A DNA stretch of 64,000 bases, from the NCBI RefSeq assembly GCF_028858725.1, contig NC_084761.1:27930501-27994500 (forward strand), in the 5' to 3' direction. The notes beneath the pieces were generated by a model. It was given only the letters and a program-made list of their open reading frames with translations. It did no database searches and was not told the DNA's origin. This stretch comes from Colius striatus (lineage: Eukaryota > Chordata > Aves > Coliiformes > Coliidae). Both the position numbers and the translations under genes were made by a program. The stretch's first letter is position 1, and each line of letters opens with the position of its first letter. This document shows positions 13,703 through 24,800 of the stretch, piece after piece.

Positions 13703-13707
13703 TCTAA
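13703..13707. repeat. left 5-bp target site duplication of solo LTR
   Basis: TCTAA immediately precedes the TGTCCTGG start of the LTR and is repeated exactly at 14682-14686. This marks one integration event and fixes the LTR boundaries. Confidence 0.9.
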
Positions 13708-13833
13708 TGTCCTGGTTTAGCGAGGAGCAGCTTTTGCTTGGTAACGGGGAGCGCGTTGCAGTGAAGACCTGGTAAAGAGCTTGTGGACTCTCCCCAGGCT
13801 CCTGGGTTCAGACCCACCTGCGGCCCGGCTGGG

Positions 13834-13864
13834 CCAATCTGGCGATTCTGCCATCACTATTTAG
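13834..13864 (+). promoter_or_regulatory. LTR U3 core promoter: CCAAT and TATA-like box
   Basis: CCAAT at 13834-13838 and TATTTAG at 13858-13864 lie about 130-155 bp into the LTR. This is the usual order of retroviral U3 promoter elements. Activity is inferred only. Confidence 0.5.
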
Positions 13865-14531
13865 GGGACAGGAATTTGAAGTGCTGGCAGGAGGTGTAAG
13901 AGTGATACAAGATGGAGGTGACTATGCGGACCCTACAGCCGAAGAAGAAGAAGGAGGGAGAAGCAGTAGACCAGAGACTCCTCTGCAAGCCGTGGCGAGA
14001 ATGCAAGCTGTGCCCCTGCAACCTGTGGAGATCCATGGCAGGACCGAGAGTTACCAGCAGCTCCATGTGAGTGAGCCCGGACGGGCGATGGTCTGTGTGG
14101 GGAGATGGCCATGGCCCAGGCCGTGCTGGAGAGCCTGCACGCCGCAGAGCAGCCCCACACGAGAGGCAGAGAGGAGCTGCAGCCTTTGGAATAAGTGCGT
14201 GTCGGAGCAGCCCGTGCAGGGCTGTCGTGTGTGTGAGGTACCCCACGGACTTGCAGGGAGGATGGGTGCGGAGCCCACCCGTCCTGAGGAGGGACAGAAG
14301 CTATCAAGAATAGACTGACTGAAACCCCCACCCCCAGCCCCCTCCCCTGAGCCGTTCAAGGGGGGAGGAGGTAAAAACCCCGGGATCAGGGCTCTGAGCC
14401 CGGGAAGAGGGGAGGTGTGGCAAGAAGGTGTTCTTAAAGGGCTGGTCGGACTCTTTATTGTTGCACTACTCTGTGTTGGTTTATTTTGGTTCTGTTTGGG
14501 GATTTTAACATTATGTTTTAGTTGATGTTAC

Positions 14532-14537
14532 ATTAAA
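14532..14537 (+). terminator. LTR polyadenylation signal ATTAAA
   Basis: ATTAAA, a common variant polyadenylation hexamer, lies about 145 bp before the LTR end and is followed by a T- and GT-rich stretch. It fits the R region of the LTR and supports plus-strand orientation. Confidence 0.6.
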
Positions 14538-14681
14538 TTATTTTCTGTTTTCTTCCCTAAGCCTGGTCTGTTTTGTCCTGAACCTTAATTAATCTCTCTC
14601 TGCCCTTTGGCAATTCTCAGCCTCTTCGGTTCTTGAGGCTAATCGTGGTCTTTTGTTCCCTGATGGGCCTAAACCAAGACA

Positions 14682-14686
14682 TCTAA
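14682..14686. repeat. right 5-bp target site duplication of solo LTR
   Basis: TCTAA directly after the terminal CAAGACA, identical to 13703-13707. Confidence 0.9.
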
Positions 14687-17600
14687 GTATCCAGAAAACA
14701 ATTGGAAGAATGCTTTGTGAAAGTGTGTCAGTCTTGATTCACTCTAGAATTTTTGAAGTTACATCATACCATTTTCTAAAAGCAGTATTTCGAACAGTGG
14801 TCTGAAACTTGCTGGACTTCATATTGTACCCGTTGCTAAGGAGAAAATGCTCTAGAATGGGCAGCTCCTGGATGGTGGAAACATTTGACTCTGGCAGTAA
14901 GAGTGACCTGGAACCCATCTGGATACAAAGGACTCAAAAATGCCTGTTCAGTTTGTAACTAAATGTTACAGACTTTTCAGGTCTTTGGTTTTCTTTTATT
15001 ACTGGATGTAAGTGATTGTATTTGGCCCCCATCTTAGTGGTGGTATGGTATTGAGCACAATAAAATGAAGTGGCTTTGATTTATCTCTAAATACAAGTAA
15101 AACTTTGGTTTCTTTATAGACGTGGTGTAATGTATCAGTGAATTGTCTGGGATTCAATGAATATGAGTATTATAATTAGCTTTTCCAACATCAGATACAG
15201 TGGCCTTGGCAGGTGAATTAACCTTCTTTTGTAGGTTAAAAAGTTGAGACCTGAAGAAGCAAGTGACAATTACATCCTTCAGGCAAGTTATAAAAATAAA
15301 CATAACACAATATTTAAATGTTAAAAAAATATTTAAATATAACAAATATTTATAAAATAAATGAAAGTTACTGTTCCTATTACTGTAGCATTTCCATCTG
15401 AAACTATTCCAGACAGTTTGTAATGCAGATTTTAAATAGTTCTGTTTCAGAGCTGCTCGTTATGATCTGTAATCCCTTCCTTTCCACCCTCTCTCTGTCC
15501 CTTCACTACCACCCCCAGCCCCACTTCCCAAAATTAGGATTGAGGTGGCTCTTAGTCTTGATCCTTCTAACAGACAGGAGGTGCATCAGGTTCCTTTTTC
15601 ACCTTGTTTGTTCATGTGTATGTGCTTCTTCGATCAGCGGTCTCTTTTTTTCTGAAGTGACCTCTGCAGTGCATGAGATTTGGTAACGTGTACTTTCATT
15701 ATGTATCAGTGTTATTATGCAAGCTCACAGTGTCTCTGTCAGAGGAAGAACAGCTTCTCAGAACAAGCCTACAGTATTATCTTTGAACATATGTTCTCTA
15801 TTAAGTGAGATGAGGAAAGTCACTTAGTTTTCCTTCCATTTGGAGGTTAAAACAGAGGGCTTGTCTAAAAACAGATTGTAGTAAATTGGAGGCTTATTTG
15901 AACAGTATGTCAACATTATTAACTTGAAAATATATACTAAATTGATAGGTTTGCTTTAATTACCTCATCTTGAAAGCTGTTCTCAACAACAAGCAAACAG
16001 TTCAAAAGTGATTTAATCTGCCTGAAAATGAGAAAATCAGAGGAAAGCATCTAGCACTTTTCTAAGTATGACTTTTGTCATAATGAGTACTAGATAAAAT
16101 ATGTAATGTATTTGGCCCATTCTACTTCTTTCTGTTCAGAAGTAATAAATTAAATAAAAAAAAACCTGTCCAGGTTCTAGGGTTATTCTGCAAATGTGCA
16201 AACATTGGCCTGTACTTTGGGCATAGACAACACATTGGGTTGTGGAGGGGCTAGGTTTCAGCTATGACCAGTTTGAAATAATTAATGTTTGGGATCCTGG
16301 AACACACGGTGTCACTTGACTATACTGAGAGCTGTTTAAGATGGCTATGAAAGTGCTTCATGTGTGAAATGCATTTTACAGATATCTGAGACTTCCTTAC
16401 TTTTCGACATTATTCAGAAGATTTTAATGATGTTGTTTATGCCAAGAATGCCAATTTGCTTTAACATTTCACATAATCATAGACATTTCAGCAGCATTCA
16501 CTCAGCACTACTTATGTATGTGCTACCCTTTCAGATTGAAGAGCTAAAATTAGGGGCCTTCTAGATTACACTGTTGCGGAGGAGAAACTGGGGATTTCAA
16601 GGGAAACTGAGCTGCTTTAGTACAGTTAATGAGAAACATGTGCCAAGTCTGACTTTCTTCAACACAGCACATAAACAGAGACAGTTTCACAATTTGGAGC
16701 TTTAAAAGTCTTTCAATAAATATCCCATTTTAAGAAACCACTTGCTTTTGACCAGGATGCATCAGTGATTCAGGTGTGGTTTTCTTCTTAAATGTAGCTT
16801 CTGAGCCGTTTCCTTCTAGGTGAAGCTGTTTGTATAGAGACTCATGTCCACATTAAAACTCAATAGCAAATCTCATCTACCTTTGTATTAGGAAGAAGTG
16901 CTGCCATAGTAGGAATTTGTGATCTTCCTGACCTGGTGAAGAGTGGTGCTTGAGTCCACTATTTCAGCTCTTGATGGAGTGTGAAAGAAACATCACATTT
17001 TTAGATCTTCCAAACTGCTCATTGTCACCCATTCCAATGACTAGATTCAGAAAGACTAGCATCAAGAAGTAGTCATTTCTGACAAAATTATCAAAGGATG
17101 TTATGGTTGTTCTAGGCAACCACTAGCTCTCTGGTAAAGGAACCGTGCCAACTTGCCATTCTTTGCCCTTGTACTTAAAAAGAAAAAAAAAAAAGAGAGA
17201 AATAGCAGATCTGACCTATCTGAATATTGTGTTCAGAGTAGCTTTGGCAGTGGTTGAAACATAAGTTTCCTGTTACTTAAAATATTATATTGAGTTTATT
17301 CTTGAATTTGCGCCCTATTGTTAAAAGGACAGTTTTATTGTTGCACAAATTTGTATATATCGGTGAATGTGTTTTTGCAAAGAAACTGGATGATGTTGCA
17401 GTATGTAACCCTAGTTTGTCACATGAGGTACAGAGACTTTCTTCAGTAAAACAGACTGACTGTACAGTGTTTTCTTTGTAATCTGTGTCTGTGCAAAGCA
17501 CAGGGTATGAGTAACTTTCATTACTACAGGTGAAGGTATGGTGGTTCTGAGGTGTAATTTGGCTTCCTATATTCTTCATATACCAGAAGACAGCCTGCTA

Positions 17601-19698
17601 CCTTGTCCATGTGTTTCTGCACTCTCAGACTGCAGTGACTCTAAATCTTTGTGCATAACTGATTGGTACTCACTTTCAGCTATCATCCCAAGTCCCTTCT
17701 CTCTGGGTTATATTTCTCTTGACCCTACTCCAAGTACTAAGGCATAATATCAGACTGTCCCAATTGCTGTGTGCTTGGTCACTGCCCCATGAAATTTTAT
17801 TTTCTACTTCCCATCCTTCCTATTATATAGTTGGTTTTATATGTACATCCTTTATACATGAGTATGTTCATGTCTGTGTTTTGCTATTTTATTATGCTTA
17901 ATTTCCAAGATTATTCTCAGGAACATAACATTCTTAAGTACAATGGAAAAAGCTTTTGCAATTCCAATTTTTGCTGTTTCTTGCTGTCCTTATAAAACGC
18001 TGATTGATATTGAGGGGTAGTAATTTGTCACAGAGGGATTTGGGACACTCATTATAAACATAGCAATATCTTTTAAATTATTACTATTATTATTGTCTTT
18101 TTGAGGAAAAAATAGTTTGGTCAGTGAAAGGCTTGTCCTGGGTTCATGTAGTAGAATCACTGATGGTGTATCTGGTCTGATGATATGCAGAACACATTTA
18201 GAGTGCTTAAACCACTGAAGAGGGACTTGTTTGGAAGTTATACTTGTGTGAACATTTACAGAAGAAAATTCTTCAAAATATTTCTGGATTATTGTGCTAC
18301 TATATTCAGGAAAAGCAGATATGCTTAGAAATCCTGAGAATCTGTGATCCAAATGTCAATGGAAAAGAATTCACAAGTTGGGGCATCTCTACCTTTAAAA
18401 GTGGTGGCATAAAACTGTTTGAGATCTGAAGGTGCAAAACTTGGACTAGACTTAGCATTAAACAACATCTGACGTAGATGATGATACAATACTGCTTACC
18501 AGGATGTTTTATTTCCAATAGGAAGCCATAAAAACAAACAGTTGTACTCGCCTCTTCTTCCCATATACTTACAGTACATGGGAATATCTTTTCATCTTGC
18601 CAATTGTTTTCTGCACTAGTAGGTTGGCTACTCATCTTCAATACTTCCTTGTTAATTTATGTGATACTTCAGTTTGTGTTGTCTTATGTTTTATATGGCA
18701 GCTTGTCGTTAAAGATCCCAGCAATTACCACTATACAAGTCTGTATGGCCAAATTGCAGTTGAGCAGTTACAATCTCTTTAGCTGTGAAGTGAGAAGGAA
18801 CTGGGTGGCATTAAGCTTTTGTTCTTATTTATTCTATCATTATTTTGAAGTACTGTTATGTCTGCCTCAAGTGTTACTACTCTATATCCAAGGATTGCGT
18901 CTTCCTTTGCTAAAAGTATATAGAGTACAAGTGATTACTTCTTTTCCACTATTAAGGTTTATTGTTGATAGCTTCATGCTATGTATCATATGAAAACAGA
19001 GATTTGTATCTCAAAGATCATATTATGCACTCTTTGTAGAAATTATTAATTGGGAAATCCTTATAAAGTTTTGTTGTCTACATTGCTCTGTGTTCTGGAA
19101 GTTTAAAATTAAATTTATACACACAAAGGGGCCAAGTAACTGAAACTACGAAATACTTTGTAACTTTACATGCATATAGCTGTAAGGAACGTGAACATAT
19201 CTTGTGACATAAAGGCATGAAAAAAGAAGGCTTACTGGATGATACAGGCTGTATCATGCCTTTGCAAAAACATCGACATGTGTGTTTACTTCTCAGGCAA
19301 CAGGGCTGTTGCTAGAGGCCATCTGATTAAAAGCCTTCGTCCTGCAGTTTTCTGTATTAGGATAAATCATAGAGAGTTGTTTACATGATTCTTTGTGTAT
19401 CATGTCATATGTCGTCACATGCAGATGTTATTCATCATATATTGCTAATAGTAAGTATGTGTTAAAGTTTTCTAGGCATTTTTTTTGTGGCATTTTCCGT
19501 GTTTAAATTCTACAAATACAGAATTGGAATGATTATGTATTTTGTCTGAGGGAAACTAAACTCATCCTTGGGCCCTTTTGGTTTGTTTTCTCTGCTTATA
19601 CGGCAGCCTTTTGCTGCTTTAGAAAAACGCAGAAACCTTTCACCAGCTACAATTTTTGTCTTGCATTCTGCGATTAATGATGAAAGTAGAAGATGTAT
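14687..19698. other. unique AT-rich DNA, no gene recognised
   Basis: No gene or recognisable transposon was found. Frames in this stretch, including one of 129 codons at 18604-18993, show no recognisable domain and translate as leucine/serine-rich low-complexity sequence. An A run lies at 17183-17194 and a shorter one at 16156-16164. Confidence 0.6.
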
Positions 19699-19704
19699 GT
19701 CAAG
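19699..19704. repeat. left 6-bp target site duplication of second solo LTR
   Basis: GTCAAG immediately before the TGTATTGGG start of the LTR, repeated exactly at 20768-20773. A 5-bp reading of the junctions does not match, so the duplication is 6 bp. Confidence 0.88.
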
Positions 19705-19791
19705 TGTATTGGGCTTGTGTGACCAGGTTTTGTTAGCAGTGGTGCTACAAGGGTGGCTTCGGTAACAAGCTGCTAGAAACTTCCCCTGTGT

Positions 19792-19871
19792 CCAATAGGG
19801 CCAATGCCACTGCTGGCCAAGGCTGAGCCCATTACCAATGCTGGTGGCACCTGTGGGAGAAAAGATTTAAG
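19792..19871 (+). promoter_or_regulatory. LTR U3 promoter: CCAAT boxes and TATA-like box
   Basis: CCAAT occurs at 19792-19796, 19801-19805 and 19835-19839, followed by GATTTAAG at 19864-19871 in the TATA position. Recognised as retroviral promoter architecture; the TATA box appears mutated, so activity is doubtful. Confidence 0.5.
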
Positions 19872-20137
19872 AAGGTGAAGGAAAAACAATTGTGCAACCA
19901 GAGAGAGAAATGAGAACATGAGAGAAAGAACTCCACAGGAACCAAGGTCAGTGAAGAAGGAGGGGGAAGAGGTGGTTCAGGTCCTGGAGCAGAGATTCCC
20001 CTGCAGTCCATGGTGCAGCCCATGGTGAGACAGGCCTTGCCGCCACAGCCATGGAGGCCATGGCTGGAGCAGAGATCCACCTGCAGCTCATAGAGTACCC
20101 CATACTGGGCCAGGTGGATGCCCAAAGGAGGCTGCAC

Positions 20138-20376
20138 TGGAGCAAGCTCCTCGCAAGACCTGGGGCCCAGTGGAGAAAGGAGGCCAGGCTAGAGCAGGTT
20201 TGTGACCTTGTGGGAGACCCATGTTGGAGCAGTCTGTTCCTGAAGGACTGTACACTGTGGAAGGAACTCATACTGGCACAGTTCATAAAGAACTACAGCC
20301 CATGGAAAGGACTCACATTGAAGAAGTTTGTTTAGGACTGTCTTCCATAAGTGAGATCCCACACTGCAGCAGGGGA
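20138..20376 (+). repeat. degenerate ~45-bp minisatellite inside the LTR
   Basis: Modules starting TGGAGCA, TAGAGCA, TGGAGCA, TGGCACA, TGAAGAA and TGCAGCA follow each other at roughly 34-53 bp. Each ends in a GTGG or CATGG-like block, and several carry GGACTG. Two related TGGAGCAGAGAT modules lie just upstream (19985, 20064). The array is part of the LTR and is expected to vary in copy number between copies. Confidence 0.7.
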
Positions 20377-20584
20377 AGAGTGTGAGGAATCCTCTCCTTG
20401 AGGAGGAGGGAGCAGCCGAAACAATAATGAACTGACTATAGCTCTCATTCCTCTTCCCCTTCACTACTGGGAGGAGAAGGTAGAGAAAAATTGAGAGTAA
20501 AGTTAAGCCCAGGAAAAGAAGTGACAGGAAGGTGTTTTAAGATTCAGTTTTATTTCTCATTATACAATGGTGATTTGAATTGGT

Positions 20585-20590
20585 GATAAA
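20585..20590 (+). terminator. decayed LTR polyadenylation hexamer (GATAAA)
   Basis: GATAAA sits where the related LTR at 13708 has ATTAAA, just upstream of the shared CCCAAG...GTCTGTTTTG block. The first base differs from a functional AATAAA, consistent with decay. Confidence 0.45.
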
Positions 20591-20767
20591 CTACTTTTCC
20601 CAAGTTGAGTCTGTTTTGGCCATGACAGTAATTGGTGAGTAATCTCTCTGTCTTTATCTCAACCCATGAGCCCTTTGCTGCATTTTCTCTCTCCTGTCCA
20701 ATTGAGGAGAGGAATGATAGAGCAGCTTCATGGGCACCTGATGCCCAGCTAGGATCAACCCACCACA

Positions 20768-20773
20768 GTCAAG
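20768..20773. repeat. right 6-bp target site duplication of second solo LTR
   Basis: GTCAAG directly after the terminal CCACCACA, identical to 19699-19704. Confidence 0.88.
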
Positions 20774-21158
20774 TTGCATGAAGGATTAGAAAATGACAGA
20801 AAATACCGACATAGTGGAAGGTAGAGCTGGTTTGCTGAAGCACCAAGTCAAAGGGAAGTGATTTAGCAATAAATTTAAATGATTTAGCAAAACATTCCAT
20901 ACCAGAAGTCTTCCATGCATTAAAAGGATTCCTTGATCAGGGAATTCAAAAGTAAAAGGCACAGGAATTCATATTTTCCAGCTATTTTAAGTGACTGTAG
21001 TTCTATTAGTGTTTGGATGAATAATTTAATGCATGTTCCAGTCTGAATTACTTGAAGATATTTGAAAATCTCATTTTTCTTTATATTTTGACAGGAAATA
21101 GCTTTTTTTTTTGGAGGTATGTATGTGGTGTGGTGGCGTTCCACTTTGTTTCCTCTTA
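20774..21158. other. short unique spacer, no gene
   Basis: Unique AT-rich DNA between the LTR and the next CR1, with a T run at 21103-21112. Nothing else recognised. Confidence 0.6.
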
Positions 21159-21818
21159 TCACAGAGTCGCAGAATCTTAAGGGTTGGAAGGGACCTTGAA
21201 AGATCATCTAGTCCAACTCCCCTGCCAGAGCAGGACTGCTTAGAGTAGGTCACATAAGGAGTCATCCAGGTGGGTTTTGAATGTCTCCAGAGAAGGAGAC
21301 TCAACAACCCACCTGGTCAGCCTGTTCGAGTGCTCCATCACCCTCATAGTGAAGAAATTCTTCCTTGTGTTTCTTTGGAACTTCTCATGTTCCAGCTTAT
21401 ACTCATTGCCCATTGTCCTGTCATAGGACACCATTGAGAAGAGCCTGACTCCATCCTTCTGACACTCATCCTTTATGTATTTGTAAACTTTAATGAGGTC
21501 ACCCCTCCTCAGTCTCCTCTTCTCCAAGCTAAAGAGCCCCAGCACCCTCAGCCTTTCATTGTAAAGGAGATGCCACAACCCCTTTATCATCTTGGTGGTC
21601 CAGCACGGAACTCTCTCCAGCAGCTCTCTGTCCTCTTTGAACTGAGGGGGCCCAAAACTGGACACAATGTTCCAGATGCAGTTTCACGAGGACAGAGTAG
21701 AGGAGGAGATGAACCTCTCTTGACCTACTGCCCACACGTCTTCTAATACACCCCAGGATGCCATTGGCCTTCTTGGCCATGAGGGCACGTTACTGGCTCA
21801 TGCTCATCCTGCTGACCA
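21159..21818 (-). mobile_element. CR1: CR1 LINE (group B), 3' part with complete tail
   Basis: Minus-strand CR1 whose 3' end is at 21159, where TCACAGAG-TCGCAGAATCTTAAGGGTTGG represents the octamer tail and the conserved 3' hairpin region. It covers the 3' UTR and the C-terminal part of ORF2, with [22 protein letters not shown] and S-L-E-K-R-R-L-R blocks. The coding part is split over two frames near 21560-21660, so it is frameshifted. The 5' end is truncated near 21818, downstream of the RT catalytic motifs, so the copy never carried a full RT. The wording CATTGAGAAGAGCCTGACTCC and the CACAGAATCT tail place it with the copies at 38960, 47875 and 52563. Confidence 0.93.
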
Positions 21819-24800
21819 TCAAAGTTTAGTAGGAACTGTTTCTGATTTTGGCCAAGAACTTCACAGCTGCTACTCTTTCTAGTGGGTTCAAAATAATTTG
21901 TGAAGGGTTTTAACTCCATGAAATGAAGGAAGACCCCTCAACTCTGGAGAAAAATAGAAGGTTCTGATATTGTCAGTTTGAAATTAATAAAGGAACACAT
22001 GCTTGTGCCCCTCATTGACAGAAATCTCAAAGTCCTAGAAAGGGGACAATTAAAAATCTATTTGTTTAAATTCCTGACTTCCAAAGAGAAACTTAGATGT
22101 TTTATATATAAGGCTTTGTTATAGAACAGGTGAACTATCCTTTTGAACTGTTTCTGGCCTTCTCAAGAACTTTATTCTAAATTGTGACCTTTCTTGTCTC
22201 TAGGGTTTGAAAAAGAAACAAAAGAGTATATGAGCAAACTAGCAGCACATTTAGGATGAACTCATAGAGACTAGTAGGCCTAAAGTTAGTGTCTGCAATT
22301 CATCCAAATATATGTCCCATATGAACTACATTATAAAAGCACAATCTGATTTTAGTAAATCCCACAGCACTGTGTGTAGCTGGACAACTGATGTTGTGCT
22401 ATGGGGTTAAAATTTAGTATTTGTTTGGATTGATATTTTCAAAGCTATCCAATTGCCTTCGTTAGCTCTTTCCTTCTTTGGTTGCTGATTGCTTCTGCAT
22501 CAGCTGGAGCAACATGACAGAGACTTTGCTGGTGCAAGTAGTAACCTGATTCTGTCCTTGATCATTAAGATGCTTTATCATGTTTTAAAAAAATCTCTTA
22601 TAGTAAGCAAATACTATCTAAGATTCTGACTCACTTTTCTTGTTAGTCTCTTCCTGGACACAGGGAAGAGGTTGAAGAAGAAGGGTTTAAGTGTACCTGC
22701 AGTCAGGCAGCAGCATATCAAATGCTGCCAGATGCAACAGATGTGTTTTACAACTGCTAAGCCCTTGCTAGCAACCTGGCCTGGCACCCTTTGGTTTTAA
22801 AGCAGGCAGGAGTACAATCTGATCACATTCTAATTTCATTTTAAGGCAATCCTGTCTTTTTTTTATGGGAGATATTTATGAAGTGAGTGTCCTGATGAAA
22901 CTGAGCACCCCATCTTTTTTTTCAGAACGAGTGTCTCTGGTATCTGGACTTGTGACATGGAAAAAAAAAATCATATCAATGTACATGTTTCAGATACTCT
23001 ATATTTGAAAGCTGTATGGATTCTATATGTATGCCTTCATATGTACATATATGCCCACCCTGCTCTTTCCAGAAGAGAAAGGGGAGAAGTGTTCTGCAAT
23101 GTAAACTTTTTTTTTGTTAGGTTTCAAAGTGTGGGTTTTTTTTTTTTTTTAAGAGTGGTAAACATTTGATAGAAAATAAACACTTTGAAGGCATCTGTAG
23201 AATTTATAATCACTAGATCACTTGCTGGAAGGAGTAAGGAAAATGGATAAGATTAAGTATGGATAAGTCTGAGAAAATAACATGAAAAAGTAGATGGAAG
23301 CACTTGCATGTGAAATGGTCTTACTCGATATCTTTCAATCATCTAATTTTGAGGAAAATACTTTTCATACCGTTTCACACTTCTGGCATTTTTTTCTAGC
23401 TTTCAAACTGTTCTTAATTCCTCACTGAAAAAAACTAAATTTCTTACTAGATGGAGTGACTTTTAATTAATGCTGGTCTTTTGTGAAAGCGGCCTGAGGT
23501 GTACTGCAAAAACATACAAGGCTTATTCAATTCAGTAAACCTACCGTGTGACCAGCTGCCAGAAGTTTGACTATGGAGTCAAAGTGAAAGGCTTATCATC
23601 AATTTAGAAAAGTATATAGCTGGACAGGGAGGAAGTGTTTCCATTTTGATTTTTAGATAGTGATTTGAAAGACGCAGAGAAGCTTCATGTGAAGGGAATT
23701 GATTTTGTTTCCCTTTCTTAAACCTAAAGGAGCTGAGTTTAACACTGTTGAAGGATTTTCTGTGAGATGTTCACGCAGCTCTGGTGGTGACAGTATCTTG
23801 GCTTCAGTTCTGAATTTTGTTCTAAATTTAGGATTCCTCTTTGCCTCTTTCTTGGAAATGTAGTTGTTCCCTTCCCTGCTTGGTATCAATAACAGTCTGC
23901 CTCCCATTTAGCGTTGTTTCTGCACTCAATACTTGCACAGTGTGTGAATCTCTTTATATCTTCTGTGACTATCACCATGTTGCGGACATACATTATTTTT
24001 ACTTTCACAGAAGCAATTTACAATAGATGAATAGATGTTGACAGTTCTGGGCAGGCAGAGAAAAGTCATATCACAACAGACTTAGTTCTGAATCAAAGAA
24101 ATGTTGTTCTTGCTGCCTCCTACCACATTTCCCAAACTGTTTTGTCTGAGTCATCCATGTTTCCTATCCTTTCTTGGCAAAAAGTAAACAAAAATCAAAC
24201 AAAACCTGTTGGGAAGTCATGCTTGAAGGACAGGTTATTATTATTTTTTCATTTCTGTCTTCATCAGATCTCTTGTTAACATGTTGCTACAGATTTATAG
24301 GTAGTGGCATCAGCACTGCTAGCAATCTTCTGTGTGAAATGGCTCATCTGCCGTCGAAAGTTATGAAGAGACAGCAGGCAGTAAGACAATAGATCAGCCA
24401 AACTGTCTACAGATGTTTTTAATCTGATCCTCTGTTATTTATACAGTGTCATAGGTATGCATGTTGTTTTATAGATATATAAAACATGAGAGTTTCCTGT
24501 CCTGAGGGGCTTACAACATGCAAGATCATAAATTAAATCCTGCAAGATTCCTAGTCATACTGTTCAGTGCCCAGTGTGTGTAGCTTACAGCAAGTGCAAT
24601 ATGGAATATACCCGCTTCTAGCTAGCTGCATATGTAAGGGGAAAGAGCATGTTTAAGTGATATGCAGTCAATAGTGAGTGAGAGAACTAGTGACTAATAA
24701 TGGATCTTCTGGACCTTTAACACAAATTTAAACCTACTTCAGGTCAGCAAGGCCAGTGCTTTTATTTTCTCCAACCATATTTTGTTAAGCAAGAGGATTT

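Larger units (their letters stand above)
6167..13707. other. unique DNA, no gene recognised
   Basis: No gene was recognised. The stretch contains an exact 15-bp tandem duplication (6429-6458), two minimal CR1 tails (7491-7529, 8766-8803), a 10-bp duplication (GTTATGCTGA twice, 10941-10960), a T/G-rich tract (10172-10214) and T runs at 6684-6693, 8856-8864 and 13116-13128. An A run lies at 9313-9322. The remaining sequence shows no similarity I can name. Confidence 0.6.
13708..14681 (+). mobile_element. solo LTR of an avian endogenous retrovirus (5-bp TSD)
   Basis: A 974-bp LTR starting TGTCCTGGTTTAG and ending CTAAACCAAGACA, so the ends form an inverted repeat of about 13 bp with one mismatch and carry the canonical TG...CA. 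It is flanked by a perfect 5-bp duplication. No internal gag, pol or env sequence remains; recombination between two LTRs of a provirus would leave this structure. In U3 a CCAAT box (13834-13838) and a TATA-like TATTTAG (13858-13864) are visible; an ATTAAA polyadenylation signal (14532-14537) gives plus orientation. It is GC-rich and keeps many CpG dinucleotides in an AT-rich background, suggesting a fairly young insertion. The 5-bp duplication is usual for ERVL-type elements, but the exact family cannot be named without a repeat library. A 145-codon frame at 13881-14318 is probably a by-product of GC richness. Confidence 0.9.
19705..20767 (+). mobile_element. solo LTR of an avian endogenous retrovirus (6-bp TSD), older
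   Basis: A 1,063-bp LTR from TGTATTGGG to CAACCCACCACA, bounded by a perfect 6-bp duplication. It resembles a widespread neoavian LTR type that I recognise by its blocks AAGGTCAGTG, GAAGAAGGAGGGGG, TGGAGCAGAGAT, GTTTTATTTCTCATTAT, GAGTCTGTTTTG and the TCAACCCACCACA end. Three CCAAT boxes and a TATA-like GATTTAAG lie in U3. The central part is a degenerate minisatellite (20138-20376). The polyadenylation hexamer is decayed to GATAAA (20585-20590). Few CpGs remain, whereas the LTR at 13708 keeps many, so this copy looks older. No internal retroviral genes are present. A 6-bp duplication points to a class II (ERVK-like) integrase. The family name needs a library search. Confidence 0.9.

Noticed and set aside
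13881..14318. 145-codon plus-strand frame inside the first solo LTR, acid-rich at its start
   Set aside because: The LTR is GC-rich, so stop codons are rare; long frames are also open on the opposite strand over the same bases. No recognisable domain, and not supported as a gene.
18604..18993. 129-codon plus-strand frame
   Set aside because: Low-complexity Leu/Ser/Ile composition from T-rich DNA and overlap with other frames; no domain recognised.
20051..20335. 94-codon frame inside the second solo LTR
   Set aside because: It overlaps the LTR minisatellite and overlapping frames on the other strand; no known product.
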